From assembly GCA_963663905.2 (NCBI GenBank), contig OY760657.1:3410001-3474000 (forward strand): a DNA stretch of 64,000 nt, read 5' to 3'. How positions within the stretch are numbered: position 1 is the stretch's first letter; each line of letters begins with the position of its first letter. Of the stretch, positions 49,701-58,006 are shown piece after piece. Both the position numbers and the translations under genes were made by a program. The stretch comes from Saccharicrinis sp963663905 (lineage in GTDB: Bacteria; Bacteroidota; Bacteroidia; Bacteroidales; Marinilabiliaceae). The notes under the pieces are model-generated. The model was not told the origin of the DNA, searched no databases, and saw only the letters and a program-made list of their open reading frames with translations.

Positions 49701-50125
49701 GTAGCACCTACCAGTGTTTCACCATCCTGATCTCTAATGGTTCCCTGAATATCCCTTACTTGATATTTCTTGACATCCTGGGGTTTATTTACTTTTTCCT
49801 CACGACTAATAACTACTATATTATCCTTAACATGATATGTATAGCCATTAGGCTCAAGGGCTTGTTTTAGTATTACTTCCCAAGAATTTTCATTAAAATT
49901 CACTTTTACTTCAGAAAGCGCCTGAACTACATCAGAGTTATATAAGAAATTAAAGTTAGTTTTTTCTTTAATATACTTAATTACTGTTTCTATTGAAACT
50001 GTTTTAAAGCTCGTATTTCCCTCCTGAATCCGCACCGATGGATTGGCAAAAACACTAGCTCCCAACCATAGAAAAAAACAATAGAACAATGTTTTTCTCC
50101 ATCCTTTTTTGCATAAGTTTCCCAT
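46787..50125 (-). CDS. SusC/RagA TonB-dependent transporter with N-terminal STN domain
   Basis: 1,112 residues. Order: signal peptide (FYCFFLWLGASVFA), STN secretin/TonB short domain (about 35-105, NFLYNSDVVQ…NGYTYHVKDNIVVIS), carboxypeptidase-regulatory-like beta-sandwich (about 125-205, GTIRDQDGETLVGATVGVM), plug (VVVTGIFDRPKASFTGAATII … IQIRGASSIPDVN, VVVLKDASATAIYGSRGSNGV), then a 22-strand barrel ending YSIRPTLTLSVTF. The STN domain marks it as a transducer that signals cargo binding to the FecR anti-sigma factor encoded 61 bases upstream. It imports the cargo captured by SusD. Confidence 0.96.
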   Translation of the reverse strand: MGNLCKKGWRKTLFYCFFLWLGASVFANPSVRIQEGNTSFKTVSIETVIKYIKEKTNFNFLYNSDVVQALSEVKVNFNENSWEVILKQALEPNGYTYHVKDNIVVISREEKVNKPQDVKKYQVRDIQGTIRDQDGETLVGATVGVMRKGGNVLYTITDYNGRFKVQLLGDETLIIVSFIGFKDEKVAIDPNVTDYNIVLESEINDLGEVVVTGIFDRPKASFTGAATIITKKEIQASGNRNLLRTIANIDPSLDIQEQNNFGSDPNNTNLNIQIRGASSIPDVNQLQQESRGQLNTPLFILDGFEVSIERVLDMNQNDVESVVVLKDASATAIYGSRGSNGVVVITSMRAPSGKLRVTYSGGVNFEIPDLSSYDLLNSKEKLEIEQIAGLYTNEDIDEQLRLKELFNQNNKAVQEGVNTNWLNIPTRIGVGQYHRLGVGGGDEQFRYNLNVSYNRITGAMKGSNRDNVNAGLNLLYNYKKINVSNHIELGFNKGVNSPYGRFSQYYYMNPYWRPYDENGDPVMSYDTFGPDKYNPLYDAKLASFSTSDYTNIRNQTSIVVNFSSNLKWDSSLGVTIRKGGTDNFDSPLSSSNIIQNIHPMARGRYMKGTRDENSYQIMSTLSYGKTFKKHSVYAGISGQLLQSQSETMNIIVTGFTNEKLNDISNGINYYGERPSTSESTARSVGVTGLFNYNYDNRYFLDVSGRMDGASSFGEESRFAPFYSLGLAWDLGNERFIQDNLPLINQIKFKYSYGVTGSLNFSAYQALTTYNYDTDQQYTNITGMTIAAIGNSNLKWQNTKQHNYGVDVLLLNNRLGVVFNYYRKTTDNLVSQASLPFSNGYTSYTENFGTTRNIGYDADVSINVLRIPAKQISWYIKLGAYHNDNKLVKLSQAIKDANERFEGTNYSDGTYYQYREGESMDDMYVLKSPGVDPLTGKVIYEDAETGNITTTSAGELRKIAVGSSLPKINGRIGSSLRYKSLMVDLSFSARYGAKKLNNTLLRIENAYVVNNMDRRVLNTRWQQPGDITAFKSISSNENTYPNDRFVFTEKTLALSNVNISYQLPQKLIEPWHLIQASVTGSIADVFYLSNIKKERGTDYPYSIRPTLTLSVTF

Positions 50126-50186
50126 AAAAATAATTGTCTTTATTATTTATCAAATTAGATTAAAATTTATATTGTTATATAACCGG

Positions 50187-51329
50187 TTATTTTTTATAAA
50201 GTGTTATTACATTTCCATCAATAGAATACTCCATCATTTTTGTTAACGAAAGGGCATCCAACAATACATTAATTGACTCGTATCTCTTTAAATCCCCTGA
50301 AAATTCGATATTTTTAAGCTCTGCACTATTAAAAATTACTTTAACATTATACCATCTTTGCATCGTATTCATGATATCAACCAAACTTCGATTATTAAAA
50401 ACAAAATTTCCGTCTTTCCATCCAACATATTCATCAATATTAACATTACGCTTTTCAAGGCTATTGTCTGTAAGCTTAATCTGCTCTCCTGGATTCAGAT
50501 ACAATTCAGTATGTATATAATCATTAAACGCAATTTTACCATGATCTAAAGTGACATAAGTATTTTCATCAGGATATGAAGTAATCCCAAATCCTGTTCC
50601 CAATACCTTTACATCACCCTTTGGCATGTGAACTATAAAAGGATGTTCCTTATCTTCGGCTACTTCAAAATATGCCTCTCCCTTTACTGTAACTTCACGT
50701 GTATTTCCTAAAAATTTTGCCGGGTGCTTTAAGTAGGAGTCTGCATTTAACCAGACTTTAGTACCATCACTCAGAACAATACTTGATTCTCCCCCCATAG
50801 GAACAACTAAAATATTTTCAACTAAACTATCTGAACTAACGATATCACTGTATGAGAAAGCTCCCTCCTGATATTTTACACCTATATTTTGCTTTTCATA
50901 AACAAAATCATTAGATGAAGCTGCAATTTCTTCCCCATTAGAAAGAATTAAGGTAGATTTTGCAATTCCAGGTTTGATAATATCCTGATTCATAGACCTT
51001 GTCTGACGCATCATATACAAACTAAACCCGACAATAATTAAAACAGACGCTGCAGCACTAAAAATCCATGGTTTAATATTTTTTCCTTTTCTTAACGCAA
51101 CTAACGGGATATTTTCTATCGTGTTCATAAATCTTTTATATCCTTCTTGTGATGAAAAGCTTTCATAATTAGATAAGTGATTATTTAAATCATTATTCGA
51201 CATTAAATCATTACATAATTTATCTAATCTCTTATTATTTAACGAATCAACAGTTTCATTTTCAACAGCATTAATAATATTTTGCATTACTAATTTTGAT
51301 TCTTTATGTAGCTTTTCACTATTTTTCAT
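50187..51329 (-). CDS. FecR-family anti-sigma factor
   Basis: About 380 residues from the ATG at 51329 (MKNSEKLHKES); the frame extends to 51377, but those extra residues are not typical of the family. A cytoplasmic N-terminal region (about 1-100) would bind the sigma factor, then a transmembrane helix (WIFSAAASVLIIVGFSLYMM) and a periplasmic FecR domain (LPMGGESSIVLSDGTKVWLN-type core: SIVLSDGTKVWLNADSYLKHP, VTVKGEAYFEVAEDKEHPFIV, VKVLGTGFGITSYPD) and a C-terminal DUF4974 domain that docks the STN domain of SusC. It controls the ECF sigma factor encoded just upstream. Confidence 0.94.
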   Translation of the reverse strand: MKNSEKLHKESKLVMQNIINAVENETVDSLNNKRLDKLCNDLMSNNDLNNHLSNYESFSSQEGYKRFMNTIENIPLVALRKGKNIKPWIFSAAASVLIIVGFSLYMMRQTRSMNQDIIKPGIAKSTLILSNGEEIAASSNDFVYEKQNIGVKYQEGAFSYSDIVSSDSLVENILVVPMGGESSIVLSDGTKVWLNADSYLKHPAKFLGNTREVTVKGEAYFEVAEDKEHPFIVHMPKGDVKVLGTGFGITSYPDENTYVTLDHGKIAFNDYIHTELYLNPGEQIKLTDNSLEKRNVNIDEYVGWKDGNFVFNNRSLVDIMNTMQRWYNVKVIFNSAELKNIEFSGDLKRYESINVLLDALSLTKMMEYSIDGNVITLYKK

Positions 51330-51345
51330 CGTCGTGCTTTTATAT

Positions 51346-51378
51346 AATGACACACTCATACTCAGAAGGGGTGTCATT
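51346..51378 (-). promoter_or_regulatory. Inverted repeat upstream of fecR
   Basis: AATGACAC (51346-51353) and GTGTCATT (51371-51378) with a 17-base spacer, between sigma and fecR genes. It could be an attenuating hairpin or an operator. On the minus strand no clear U-tract follows. Confidence 0.3.
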
Positions 51379-51558
51379 AAAACAAAAAAATATCACTTTT
51401 TTTTTACAGCCCCCCATTTTGTAACACATGCAACTATAATATAATGGCATTTTTAATTTCAACATCAATTACATTAACATTAAAATCGCAATAACTATAT
51501 GAGAGAACTTAATTAAGTAGGATTAGAGTATATTACAACATTAGATAACAATACGTCA

Positions 51559-52146
51559 TTAATGATTATACATCATATCAATTGAGAAAAATAATATTGT
51601 AATAAATAACTTTGAAACATTCATTTGTGAACTTAAACTTTTAAAAGCTCTTTGTCTGTATGTTTTAATTGTATTAATACTAATATCTAATTCTTCAGCT
51701 ATCTCTGTCCAGGCATAGCCTTTTAACCGAAGTAATATTACTTCTTTTTGTTGTGCAGGTAAATTATTTATATGATGATAAAGCAATCTCACTACTTCCT
51801 CTTTCAATGTCTCCTCATAAACTTCTTCACTATCAAAAGCATCTTTATCCTCTATATATTCTACGTTATCATCTTGAGTTTTTTGATTTCGGATATGATT
51901 TAGAGAGCGATGATAACAACTTTTGTACAAGTAATAGGTTAAGTTTTTAACTTCAGTGAAATTTTGCTGAGATTTCCATAAACCAACAAAAACCTCCTGA
52001 ACAACATCCTGAGCTAATTCTCTATTTCTTATAAAACGATCAACATAAGAGCATAATGAAGGGTAATAATGATCAAATAAAATATGCCAGGATGTTTTAT
52101 CCTTTTCATTTACTACATTTAATATTCTTTCATGTGATAATTTCAT
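51559..52146 (-). CDS. ECF RNA polymerase sigma factor (Bacteroidota family)
   Basis: About 195 residues from the ATG at 52146; an upstream TTG at 52161 adds 5 residues but is less likely. Sigma-70 region 2 is seen in LFDHYYPSLCSYVDRFIRN with ELAQDVVQEVFVGLWKSQ, and region 4 in LPAQQKEVILLRLKGYAWTEIAEELDISINTIKTYRQRAFKSL. Such factors are released from FecR when SusC signals cargo and then transcribe the susCD operon. It is the first gene of the locus, 229 bases before the chosen fecR start. It is divergent from the ArsC-like gene. Confidence 0.95.
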   Translation of the reverse strand: MKLSHERILNVVNEKDKTSWHILFDHYYPSLCSYVDRFIRNRELAQDVVQEVFVGLWKSQQNFTEVKNLTYYLYKSCYHRSLNHIRNQKTQDDNVEYIEDKDAFDSEEVYEETLKEEVVRLLYHHINNLPAQQKEVILLRLKGYAWTEIAEELDISINTIKTYRQRAFKSLSSQMNVSKLFITILFFSIDMMYNH

Positions 52147-52417
52147 ATTCCACTCCACCAATAGTTCACAAAATTATAAAAATATTATAACACATCTCAT
52201 TTTCGTAAATGTTCATTACAAAAAAATATTATTTTATTTACTTACCCCCAATCAAAGACATAACAAAAAAAATAATTTACAATTAAATACTATTTTGTAA
52301 TATCAAATACAAAACCACTACGTTTTTGTAAACATAGTAAAAAAGTAACCTACTATAAACAAAGTATATAAAACAATTGGTTTAACCATTGTAATAAGAA
52401 ATTCAAAAAATATAATT

Positions 52418-52837
52418 ATGGAAGTTCATTTTTACGAAAAACCTGGATGTATTAATAATACAAAACAAAAAAAAATATTGGCAGAAAAAGGGTATGCCGT
52501 ATTAGCCTATAATATTCTAACCCATGAATGGACTACTGATGAACTAAAAACATTTATGTCAGATCGTCCAGTTAAAGAATGGTTTAACATGAGTGCTCCT
52601 AGAATTAAAAGTGGTGAGGTTTCCATAACTGATTTTTCTGAAGAAACTGCCCTAGAGGCAATGGTTAAAGATCCTTATCTAATTAAAAGACCTCTTATTC
52701 ATTATAAAGAAGAATATGGTTGTGGATTTGATAGTAAACTAGCGACTGACTTAATCAATGGCATAAATGTAGATTCATTACTATCATGTCCAAAAATGGC
52801 AGAAAACAATAGTTGTGATGATCTTAGCTCAAAATAA
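52418..52837 (+). CDS. ArsC/Spx-fold protein of the nitrogenase-associated type
   Basis: 139 residues with an ArsC-like thioredoxin fold: VHFYEKPGCINNTKQKKILA (single N-terminal Cys10), then RPVKEWFNMSAPRIKSGE and DPYLIKRPLIHY, the blocks of the 'nitrogenase-associated' ArsC subfamily. The usual second and third Cys of arsenate reductases are not in the expected places. Additional Cys residues occur near the C-terminus (YGCGFD, LLSCPKM, NSCDD). The biochemical role of this subfamily is not established, and no nitrogen-fixation gene is near. The MDP-1 phosphatase gene follows closely and may be co-transcribed. Confidence 0.82.
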   Translation: MEVHFYEKPGCINNTKQKKILAEKGYAVLAYNILTHEWTTDELKTFMSDRPVKEWFNMSAPRIKSGEVSITDFSEETALEAMVKDPYLIKRPLIHYKEEYGCGFDSKLATDLINGINVDSLLSCPKMAENNSCDDLSSK

Positions 52838-52888
52838 GATATCTTTTTATCTTTTTATTTATTTTTGAGGCAGGAAAACTACACACTT

Positions 52889-53353
52889 ATGAAGAAGCTA
52901 ATTGTATTTGACCTGGACTTTACCTTGTGGGATGCAGGAGGAACTTGGTGCGACTGTACCAATCCTCCATACAAAAGAATAAATGGACATGTTGAGGATT
53001 CTAATGGAAGTAAAATAAAATTATATCCTGATGTAGTAGATATTCTTTCTGAATTAAAAGAGCAGAGTTTTTCTTTGGCTTTAGCATCCCGAACAGAAGC
53101 TCCATCCTGGGCTCAACAACTACTCAAACTATTAGATATTGAACACTTCTTCAATCATCAGGAGATTTATCCGGGAAGTAAAATTCAACATTTTACACAA
53201 CTGCAAAAAGCAACTGGCATTTCATATTCTAATATGATATTTTTTGATGATGAGATGCGAAATATCAAAGAAGTGGGAAACTTAGGTGTTCAAGCAGTTT
53301 ATGTAGAAGAAGGCATCAATTCCAATTTAGTTTTCCAAGCAATTAAATCTTAA
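52889..53353 (+). CDS. HAD-family magnesium-dependent phosphatase-1 (MDP-1-like)
   Basis: About 154 residues from ATG 52889, giving the canonical start MKKLIVFDLDFTLWDAGGTW; a TTG 24 bases upstream is unlikely. HAD motif I is FDLDFTLWD, motif II LALASRTEAPSW, and motif IV FFDDEMRNI. The WDAGGTWCD and ASRTEAP segments match MDP-1, a small protein phosphatase acting on phosphotyrosine or glycated-protein-derived substrates in other organisms. It sits 51 bases after the ArsC-like gene. Confidence 0.9.
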   Translation: MKKLIVFDLDFTLWDAGGTWCDCTNPPYKRINGHVEDSNGSKIKLYPDVVDILSELKEQSFSLALASRTEAPSWAQQLLKLLDIEHFFNHQEIYPGSKIQHFTQLQKATGISYSNMIFFDDEMRNIKEVGNLGVQAVYVEEGINSNLVFQAIKS

Positions 53354-53390
53354 TATGAACTTTTAATAGAGGATCGAAACCATATATAAT

Positions 53391-54272
53391 ATGAAGGCAA
53401 TAACACTATCTGCAGACCAACAAAAAGCAATTGAAAAATTTCAAAAAGATGAAATCAATAGTCATTATACCTACTTAAAATTATCCAAAACAATTAAAGA
53501 TCCTCATAATTCGGATGTTTTAAGAAAGATTGCCAACGATGAAAAAATACATTATGATTTATTAAAACGTTATAGTGGAAAAGAAATAGCTCCGAATAAG
53601 CTTAAAATTTGGTGGTTCTTTTTGCTTGCCAGATTTTTTGGGATTACATTCGGAGTAAAACTTCTTGAAAGAAAAGAAGAAAAAGCACAATCAGAATACT
53701 CTAAATACGTAGAATCCATACCAGATTTTCAAGAAATAATTGAACATGAAGAAAAACATGAAAAACAATTAATTGATCTGCTCAATGAAGAAAGACTTAA
53801 ATATGTTGGCTCTATTGTATTAGGTTTAAATGATGCTCTTGTTGAGTTAACAGGAAGTTTAGCTGGTTTTTCACTTGCCATGCAAAATTCAAAAATTATT
53901 GCCATGGCAGGGTTGATAACAGGAATAGCTGCATCATTTTCTATGGCTGCCTCTGACTATCTTTCGCAAAAAGCAGATGGTGAATCAAAAGATGCTTTAA
54001 AATCTTCATTATATACAGGAGTTGCCTATATTATAACTGTTGCTTTACTAATACTCCCTTATTTATTTATCGAAAATTACCTTATTTGTTTAGCCATAAC
54101 TTTATCTATAGCCATCTTGATAATTCTTGGTTTTAATTATTATATCGCCATTGCAAAAGATCTTAATTTTAAACGAAGATTTGCTGAAATGGCTCTAATT
54201 AGCTTGGGTGTTTCTGCATTATCATTCTTTATTGGATTTGCAGTCAAAAACATTTTTGGAATTGAAATCTAA
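53391..54272 (+). CDS. Ferritin-like/VIT1 fusion membrane protein (MbfA-like)
   Basis: 293 residues. The N-terminal half is a ferritin-like diiron domain: FQKDEINSHYTYLKLS, NDEKIHYDLLKRY and IIEHEEKHEKQLIDLL provide Glu/His ligands. The C-terminal half is a VIT1/CCC1-type domain with about five helices, starting YVGSIVLGLNDALVELTGSLAG and including AASFSMAASDYLSQKADGE. MbfA proteins of this design export iron or manganese and protect against peroxide. The gene follows the MDP-1 gene by 37 bases, so the three may form a metal/stress operon; this is inference. Confidence 0.9.
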   Translation: MKAITLSADQQKAIEKFQKDEINSHYTYLKLSKTIKDPHNSDVLRKIANDEKIHYDLLKRYSGKEIAPNKLKIWWFFLLARFFGITFGVKLLERKEEKAQSEYSKYVESIPDFQEIIEHEEKHEKQLIDLLNEERLKYVGSIVLGLNDALVELTGSLAGFSLAMQNSKIIAMAGLITGIAASFSMAASDYLSQKADGESKDALKSSLYTGVAYIITVALLILPYLFIENYLICLAITLSIAILIILGFNYYIAIAKDLNFKRRFAEMALISLGVSALSFFIGFAVKNIFGIEI

Positions 54273-54416
54273 AATAAACATACAGTTACTTTACACTAGC
54301 AACATTACATACCAACAATCAATTAATCAACATTTTAAACAAAATAATCTTAGCTTGAAATATTTTAGGATTTATATATCTTTTTTTCTTTTATATTTGT
54401 AGCCAAAAATTTAGCA

Positions 54417-55442
54417 ATGGATCCAAATAAAGGAAAGACAGATTTAGTGAACAGATTGAGTCCTGAAGAGTTAAAGGAAAAATTATTAAAGGAAACTTTT
54501 AAACGTAAAACCGTCTCTTTTTATAGATATATTATTATTGATAATCCACAAAAAGTAAGAGATGAACTTTACCAATTGTGGAGTAAATTAAACTGCTTGG
54601 GCAGAATATACATTGCTTACGAAGGAATTAATGCACAAATGAATGTGCCTGAACACAACTGGGATAAATTTACTGAAGCCATACATAAAAATATCTATTT
54701 AAAAGATATCCCTTTTAAAATTGCAGTTGAAGATGACGGAAAATCATTTATTAAACTTCAAATAAAGGTACGTAAAAAAATAGTTGCAGATGGATTAAAA
54801 GAATCTGATTATGATGTTACTAATGTTGGTAAACATCTTAATGCCATAGAATGGAATGAAGCCATTGAACAGGGAGCTACTATAGTAGATATGCGTAATT
54901 TCTACGAAAGTGAAATTGGCCATTTCGAGGGAGCTTTACTGCCTCAGGCTGAAACATTTGCAAAGGAATTACCTGAAGTTCTGGACTTATTAAAAGGTAA
55001 AGAAAACGAAAAAGTTCTTCTTTATTGCACAGGAGGAGTTAGGTGCGAAAAAACCAGTGCTTATTTAAAACATCATGGATTTAATGATGTGAACCAACTG
55101 TATGGAGGAATAATTAACTACAAACACGAGATTGATCAATTAAACAAAGAAAGTAAGTTTAAAGGAAAAAATTTCGTATTCGATAATCGTTTAGGAGAAC
55201 GAATTAGTAATGAAGTAGTAAGCCATTGTCATCAATGTGGTGAACCATGTGATACACATACAAATTGTGCCAATATCCGATGTAACTTATTATTTTTACA
55301 ATGCCCTAAATGTGCTGAAAAATACAATAACACATGTTCTGATAATTGTAATGAATATGTTCTGTCTACGCCACAAAAACGTATTGAGCTTGAACAAATT
55401 CATACCTACAGACCTTTTAAAAGATACTACCGTAAGGTGTAA
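54417..55442 (+). CDS. trhO: tRNA uridine(34) hydroxylase (rhodanese family)
   Basis: 341 residues. An N-terminal ACP-like domain (FYRYIIIDNPQKVRDELYQLW … GRIYIAYEGINAQM) precedes a rhodanese domain (EWNEAIEQGATIVDMRNFYE … VLLYCTGGVRCEKTSAYLK, catalytic Cys in CTGGVRCE). The C-terminus has a Cys-rich zinc-like segment: CHQCGEPCDTHTNCANIRC … CPKCAEKYNNTCSDNC. TrhO makes 5-hydroxyuridine at position 34 of tRNAs with oxygen. It is transcribed alone; a hairpin lies downstream at 55473. Confidence 0.95.
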   Translation: MDPNKGKTDLVNRLSPEELKEKLLKETFKRKTVSFYRYIIIDNPQKVRDELYQLWSKLNCLGRIYIAYEGINAQMNVPEHNWDKFTEAIHKNIYLKDIPFKIAVEDDGKSFIKLQIKVRKKIVADGLKESDYDVTNVGKHLNAIEWNEAIEQGATIVDMRNFYESEIGHFEGALLPQAETFAKELPEVLDLLKGKENEKVLLYCTGGVRCEKTSAYLKHHGFNDVNQLYGGIINYKHEIDQLNKESKFKGKNFVFDNRLGERISNEVVSHCHQCGEPCDTHTNCANIRCNLLFLQCPKCAEKYNNTCSDNCNEYVLSTPQKRIELEQIHTYRPFKRYYRKV

Positions 55443-55472
55443 TCACCTTAAATTACTATTTAAATTTCTGGC

Positions 55473-55523
55473 AAACTATTCAACCGCTCTTCCTTATTTC
55501 TGGAATGAGTAGTTGGATAGTTT
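55473..55523 (+). terminator. Long imperfect hairpin after trhO
   Basis: AAACTATTCAAC (55473-55484) pairs with GTTGGATAGTTT (55512-55523), and CTCTTCC pairs with GGAATGAG inside it. The tail TCACATTT is not a strong T-run, so it is a probable but weak terminator. Confidence 0.5.
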
Positions 55524-55605
55524 CACATTTATTAAATAATAAAACAGTTTATTTAAGAATATTTATTAGAGATACATTCTACCTTTGCCTGATAACATAC
55601 ACATT

Positions 55606-56502
55606 ATGAACAAAGGAATTTATTACGCTATTTTTACCGCATTTTTATGGGGGTTTTTAGCTATCGGATTAAAAGTTGCTGTAAATATTATTCCTGCTAT
55701 AACCGTTACATGGTTTAGGTTTACGCTGGCCTTTTCAACCATGGTTCTCTTTTATTCTTTCAGACAAAAAGAAAAGCTTTCAATCATAAAACGACCTCCT
55801 TTGTTTGCGATTTTGGCAGGAGTATTTCTAGGCTGTAATTATGTGGGCTTTATTTCTGGAGTGCAAATGACAACTCCAACGATTGCTCAGGTATTTGCGC
55901 AAGTTGGTCCTGCTGTTTTGGCGTTTTCGTCTATCTTCTTGTTTAAAGAAAAAATGAGTCCTCGGCAAATTATCGGCTTAATTGTGGTAATTATTGGAAT
56001 GCTTGTTTTTTATAAAGATAAAATGTCGATGATTACCATAAATGAGGATATACAACAATTTAACATTGGAGTATTTGTTCTTATTTTTGGAGCATTGACA
56101 TGGGTTTTATATGCTATTTTTCAAAAGAAAGTAGTCAACAACTTTGATCCATTACAACTTAATCTGATCATTTTTGGAGTTCCTGCTCTATTATTAACTC
56201 CTGTAGCTGAATTTAAAGCCTTTGCTAATTTATCTTTAACTCAATGGTTACTCATGGTATATCTGGGCTTAAACACTTTATTGGCATATGGTAGCCTGGC
56301 TCTTGCTTTTAAATACACAGAAGCCAATAAGGTTAGTGTTATTGTTACACTAAACCCGTTGATTACTTTCTCTACCATGATATTCTTAAGCTACTACCAT
56401 GTATCGTGGATTAGTCCTGAAACTTTTTCATTTTTAACTATAATCGGTGCAGTAATGGCACTAATGGGAGTAGTTTTAGCAGTTTTAAAAAGTAAGAAGT
56501 AG
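55606..56502 (+). CDS. EamA/DMT-family transporter
   Basis: About 298 residues from ATG 55606 (MNKGIYYAIFTAFLWGFLAIG); the TTG 21 bases upstream is less credible. Ten predicted helices arise from two EamA repeats, each with the typical ending (first: ITVTWFRFTLAFSTM, FAQVGPAVLAFSSIFLFKEKMS; second: GALTWVLYAIFQKKV, VSVIVTLNPLITFSTMIF). The family exports metabolites or amino acids. Substrate unknown. Confidence 0.92.
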   Translation: MNKGIYYAIFTAFLWGFLAIGLKVAVNIIPAITVTWFRFTLAFSTMVLFYSFRQKEKLSIIKRPPLFAILAGVFLGCNYVGFISGVQMTTPTIAQVFAQVGPAVLAFSSIFLFKEKMSPRQIIGLIVVIIGMLVFYKDKMSMITINEDIQQFNIGVFVLIFGALTWVLYAIFQKKVVNNFDPLQLNLIIFGVPALLLTPVAEFKAFANLSLTQWLLMVYLGLNTLLAYGSLALAFKYTEANKVSVIVTLNPLITFSTMIFLSYYHVSWISPETFSFLTIIGAVMALMGVVLAVLKSKK

Positions 56503-56543
56503 TTTGCAAGCATACGAAATTGTAACTACTTTAGAATACTTTT

Positions 56544-57407
56544 ATGCGAACTAGTCAATCTATGAATAAAATTATTTTTGTATTCCTTTGTCTTTTAACA
56601 TTACCTTCTTTCACCTTTTTGCCAAAGGATAAGGATTATAAATATACACCCGATCAAATAGATATTTACAAAACTATTGATTCTGTTCATTTGCGTCTTG
56701 AAGTTTTCTTTCCTGAAATTAAAAAACATAAAAAGAAACCTGCTATTGTATTCTTTTATGGTGGAGGATGGAAATATGGATCCATAAACCAATTTGCCCC
56801 TCATGCTGAATACTATTCAAAAAAAGGGTTTGTAACCTTCTTAGTTGATTATCGAGTTGAAGAAAGATACCACACGACTCCTTTTGATGCTGTAGAAGAC
56901 GCAAAATCAGCCATTAGATATATTAAAGAAAATTGCACTAAATATAATATTGACAGTTCAAAAGTTATTGCCTGTGGAGGATCTGCAGGTGGACATTTAG
57001 CTGCTTCTACTGCTTTAATAACTAAATATAACGACGAGTTTGATCATTTAAATATAAGCTCGATTCCTTCAGCACTAATTCTTTTTAATCCGGTTATTGA
57101 CAACGGTCCCAATGGCTATGGTTATGAAAGAATTGGTAATGAGTATAATTCCTTCTCACCTATTCACAATATAAAAGCAGGAGCACCGCCAACAATAATC
57201 CTTATTGGAACAAAAGATCAACTCATACCTGTTGAAACTGTTGAGTTGTATAAATTAAAAATGGATAGCGTAGGAAGTTATTGTGAATTAAAATTGTACA
57301 AAGATCAGAAACATGGATTTTTTAATTACAAATACACCAATAACTTTAACAGTACAATTGAGGATATTAACCAGTTTTTAATTCATCTACATTACTTAAA
57401 AAAGTAA
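56544..57407 (+). CDS. Secreted alpha/beta-hydrolase (esterase)
   Basis: 287 residues, or 281 from the second ATG at 56562, which begins the likely signal peptide (MNKIIFVFLCLLTLPSFTF). Serine hydrolase features: VFFYGGGWKYG (oxyanion hole), ACGGSAGGHLA (nucleophile Ser in GGSAGG), LIGTKDQLIP (Asp) and QKHGFFNY (His). The GGGW and GGSAGG layout matches hormone-sensitive-lipase-like or BD-FAE esterases, which deacylate small esters or acetylated sugars. It follows the EamA gene closely (42 bases) but a shared function is not evident. Confidence 0.9.
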   Translation: MRTSQSMNKIIFVFLCLLTLPSFTFLPKDKDYKYTPDQIDIYKTIDSVHLRLEVFFPEIKKHKKKPAIVFFYGGGWKYGSINQFAPHAEYYSKKGFVTFLVDYRVEERYHTTPFDAVEDAKSAIRYIKENCTKYNIDSSKVIACGGSAGGHLAASTALITKYNDEFDHLNISSIPSALILFNPVIDNGPNGYGYERIGNEYNSFSPIHNIKAGAPPTIILIGTKDQLIPVETVELYKLKMDSVGSYCELKLYKDQKHGFFNYKYTNNFNSTIEDINQFLIHLHYLKK

Positions 57408-57436
57408 AAACAATATAGGTAATTTATTTTCAAATT

Positions 57437-57967
57437 ATGATCACTCTAAAATCAACAATAGTCTTCAACTTGCGACCTTGGAAATTCGATGATATTCCCA
57501 GTGTAACAAAAAATGCAAACAACTGGAATATTGCTAAAAATTTATCAAATAAATATCCCCATCCATACACAAATGATGATGCAAAGGTTTTTATTGATTC
57601 AGTATCTAAAGATAAATCCATGAGTATTTTTGCAATTGAAGTTGATAACGAAGCAATTGGTAGCATAGGAATTCATCCGCAAACTGATATTCATTGTAAA
57701 AATGCTGAAATTGGGTATTGGTTAGCCGAACCTTATTGGGGAAAAGGAATTGCTACAGAGGCCATCAGATGGATGATAAATTATGCTTTTGATCATTATC
57801 ACATAAACAGAATTTATGCTACGGTTTTTGGAACTAATATAGCATCACAAAGAGTATTGCTTAAAAACAATTTTACATTGGAAGCTACTTTAAAGAAAAC
57901 AATCTATAAAAAAGGATCTTATTACGATGAGTTAATTTATTCTTTGAGAAAAGAAGCTTTACAATAA
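57437..57967 (+). CDS. GNAT N-acetyltransferase (RimJ/RimL type)
   Basis: 176 residues. Acetyl-CoA-binding signature: AEIGYWLAEPYWGKGIATEAIRW-type motif A (GYWLAEPYWGKGIATEAIR), with DHYHINRIYATVFGTNIASQRVLLKNNF after it. The layout LRPWKFDD … NEAIGSIGIH matches RimJ/RimL-like enzymes that acetylate protein N-termini or small amines. The substrate cannot be assigned. It lies about 30 bases after the esterase gene, and its stop overlaps the start of a bidirectional terminator. Confidence 0.93.
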   Translation: MITLKSTIVFNLRPWKFDDIPSVTKNANNWNIAKNLSNKYPHPYTNDDAKVFIDSVSKDKSMSIFAIEVDNEAIGSIGIHPQTDIHCKNAEIGYWLAEPYWGKGIATEAIRWMINYAFDHYHINRIYATVFGTNIASQRVLLKNNFTLEATLKKTIYKKGSYYDELIYSLRKEALQ

Positions 57968-58002
57968 AAAGCCAATTGCTAAAAAATAACAATTGGCTTT
58001 TT
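57966..58002. terminator. Bidirectional terminator between GNAT and LysR genes
   Basis: AAAAAGCCAATTG (57966-57978) and CAATTGGCTTTTT (57990-58002) form a 13-bp perfect stem, with A- and T-runs on both sides serving convergent genes. Confidence 0.93.
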
Positions 58003-58006
58003 GTAT

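Noticed and set aside
54208..54402. Plus-strand frame after the ferritin-VIT1 gene
   Set aside because: It overlaps the end of that gene and has random, AT-driven composition.
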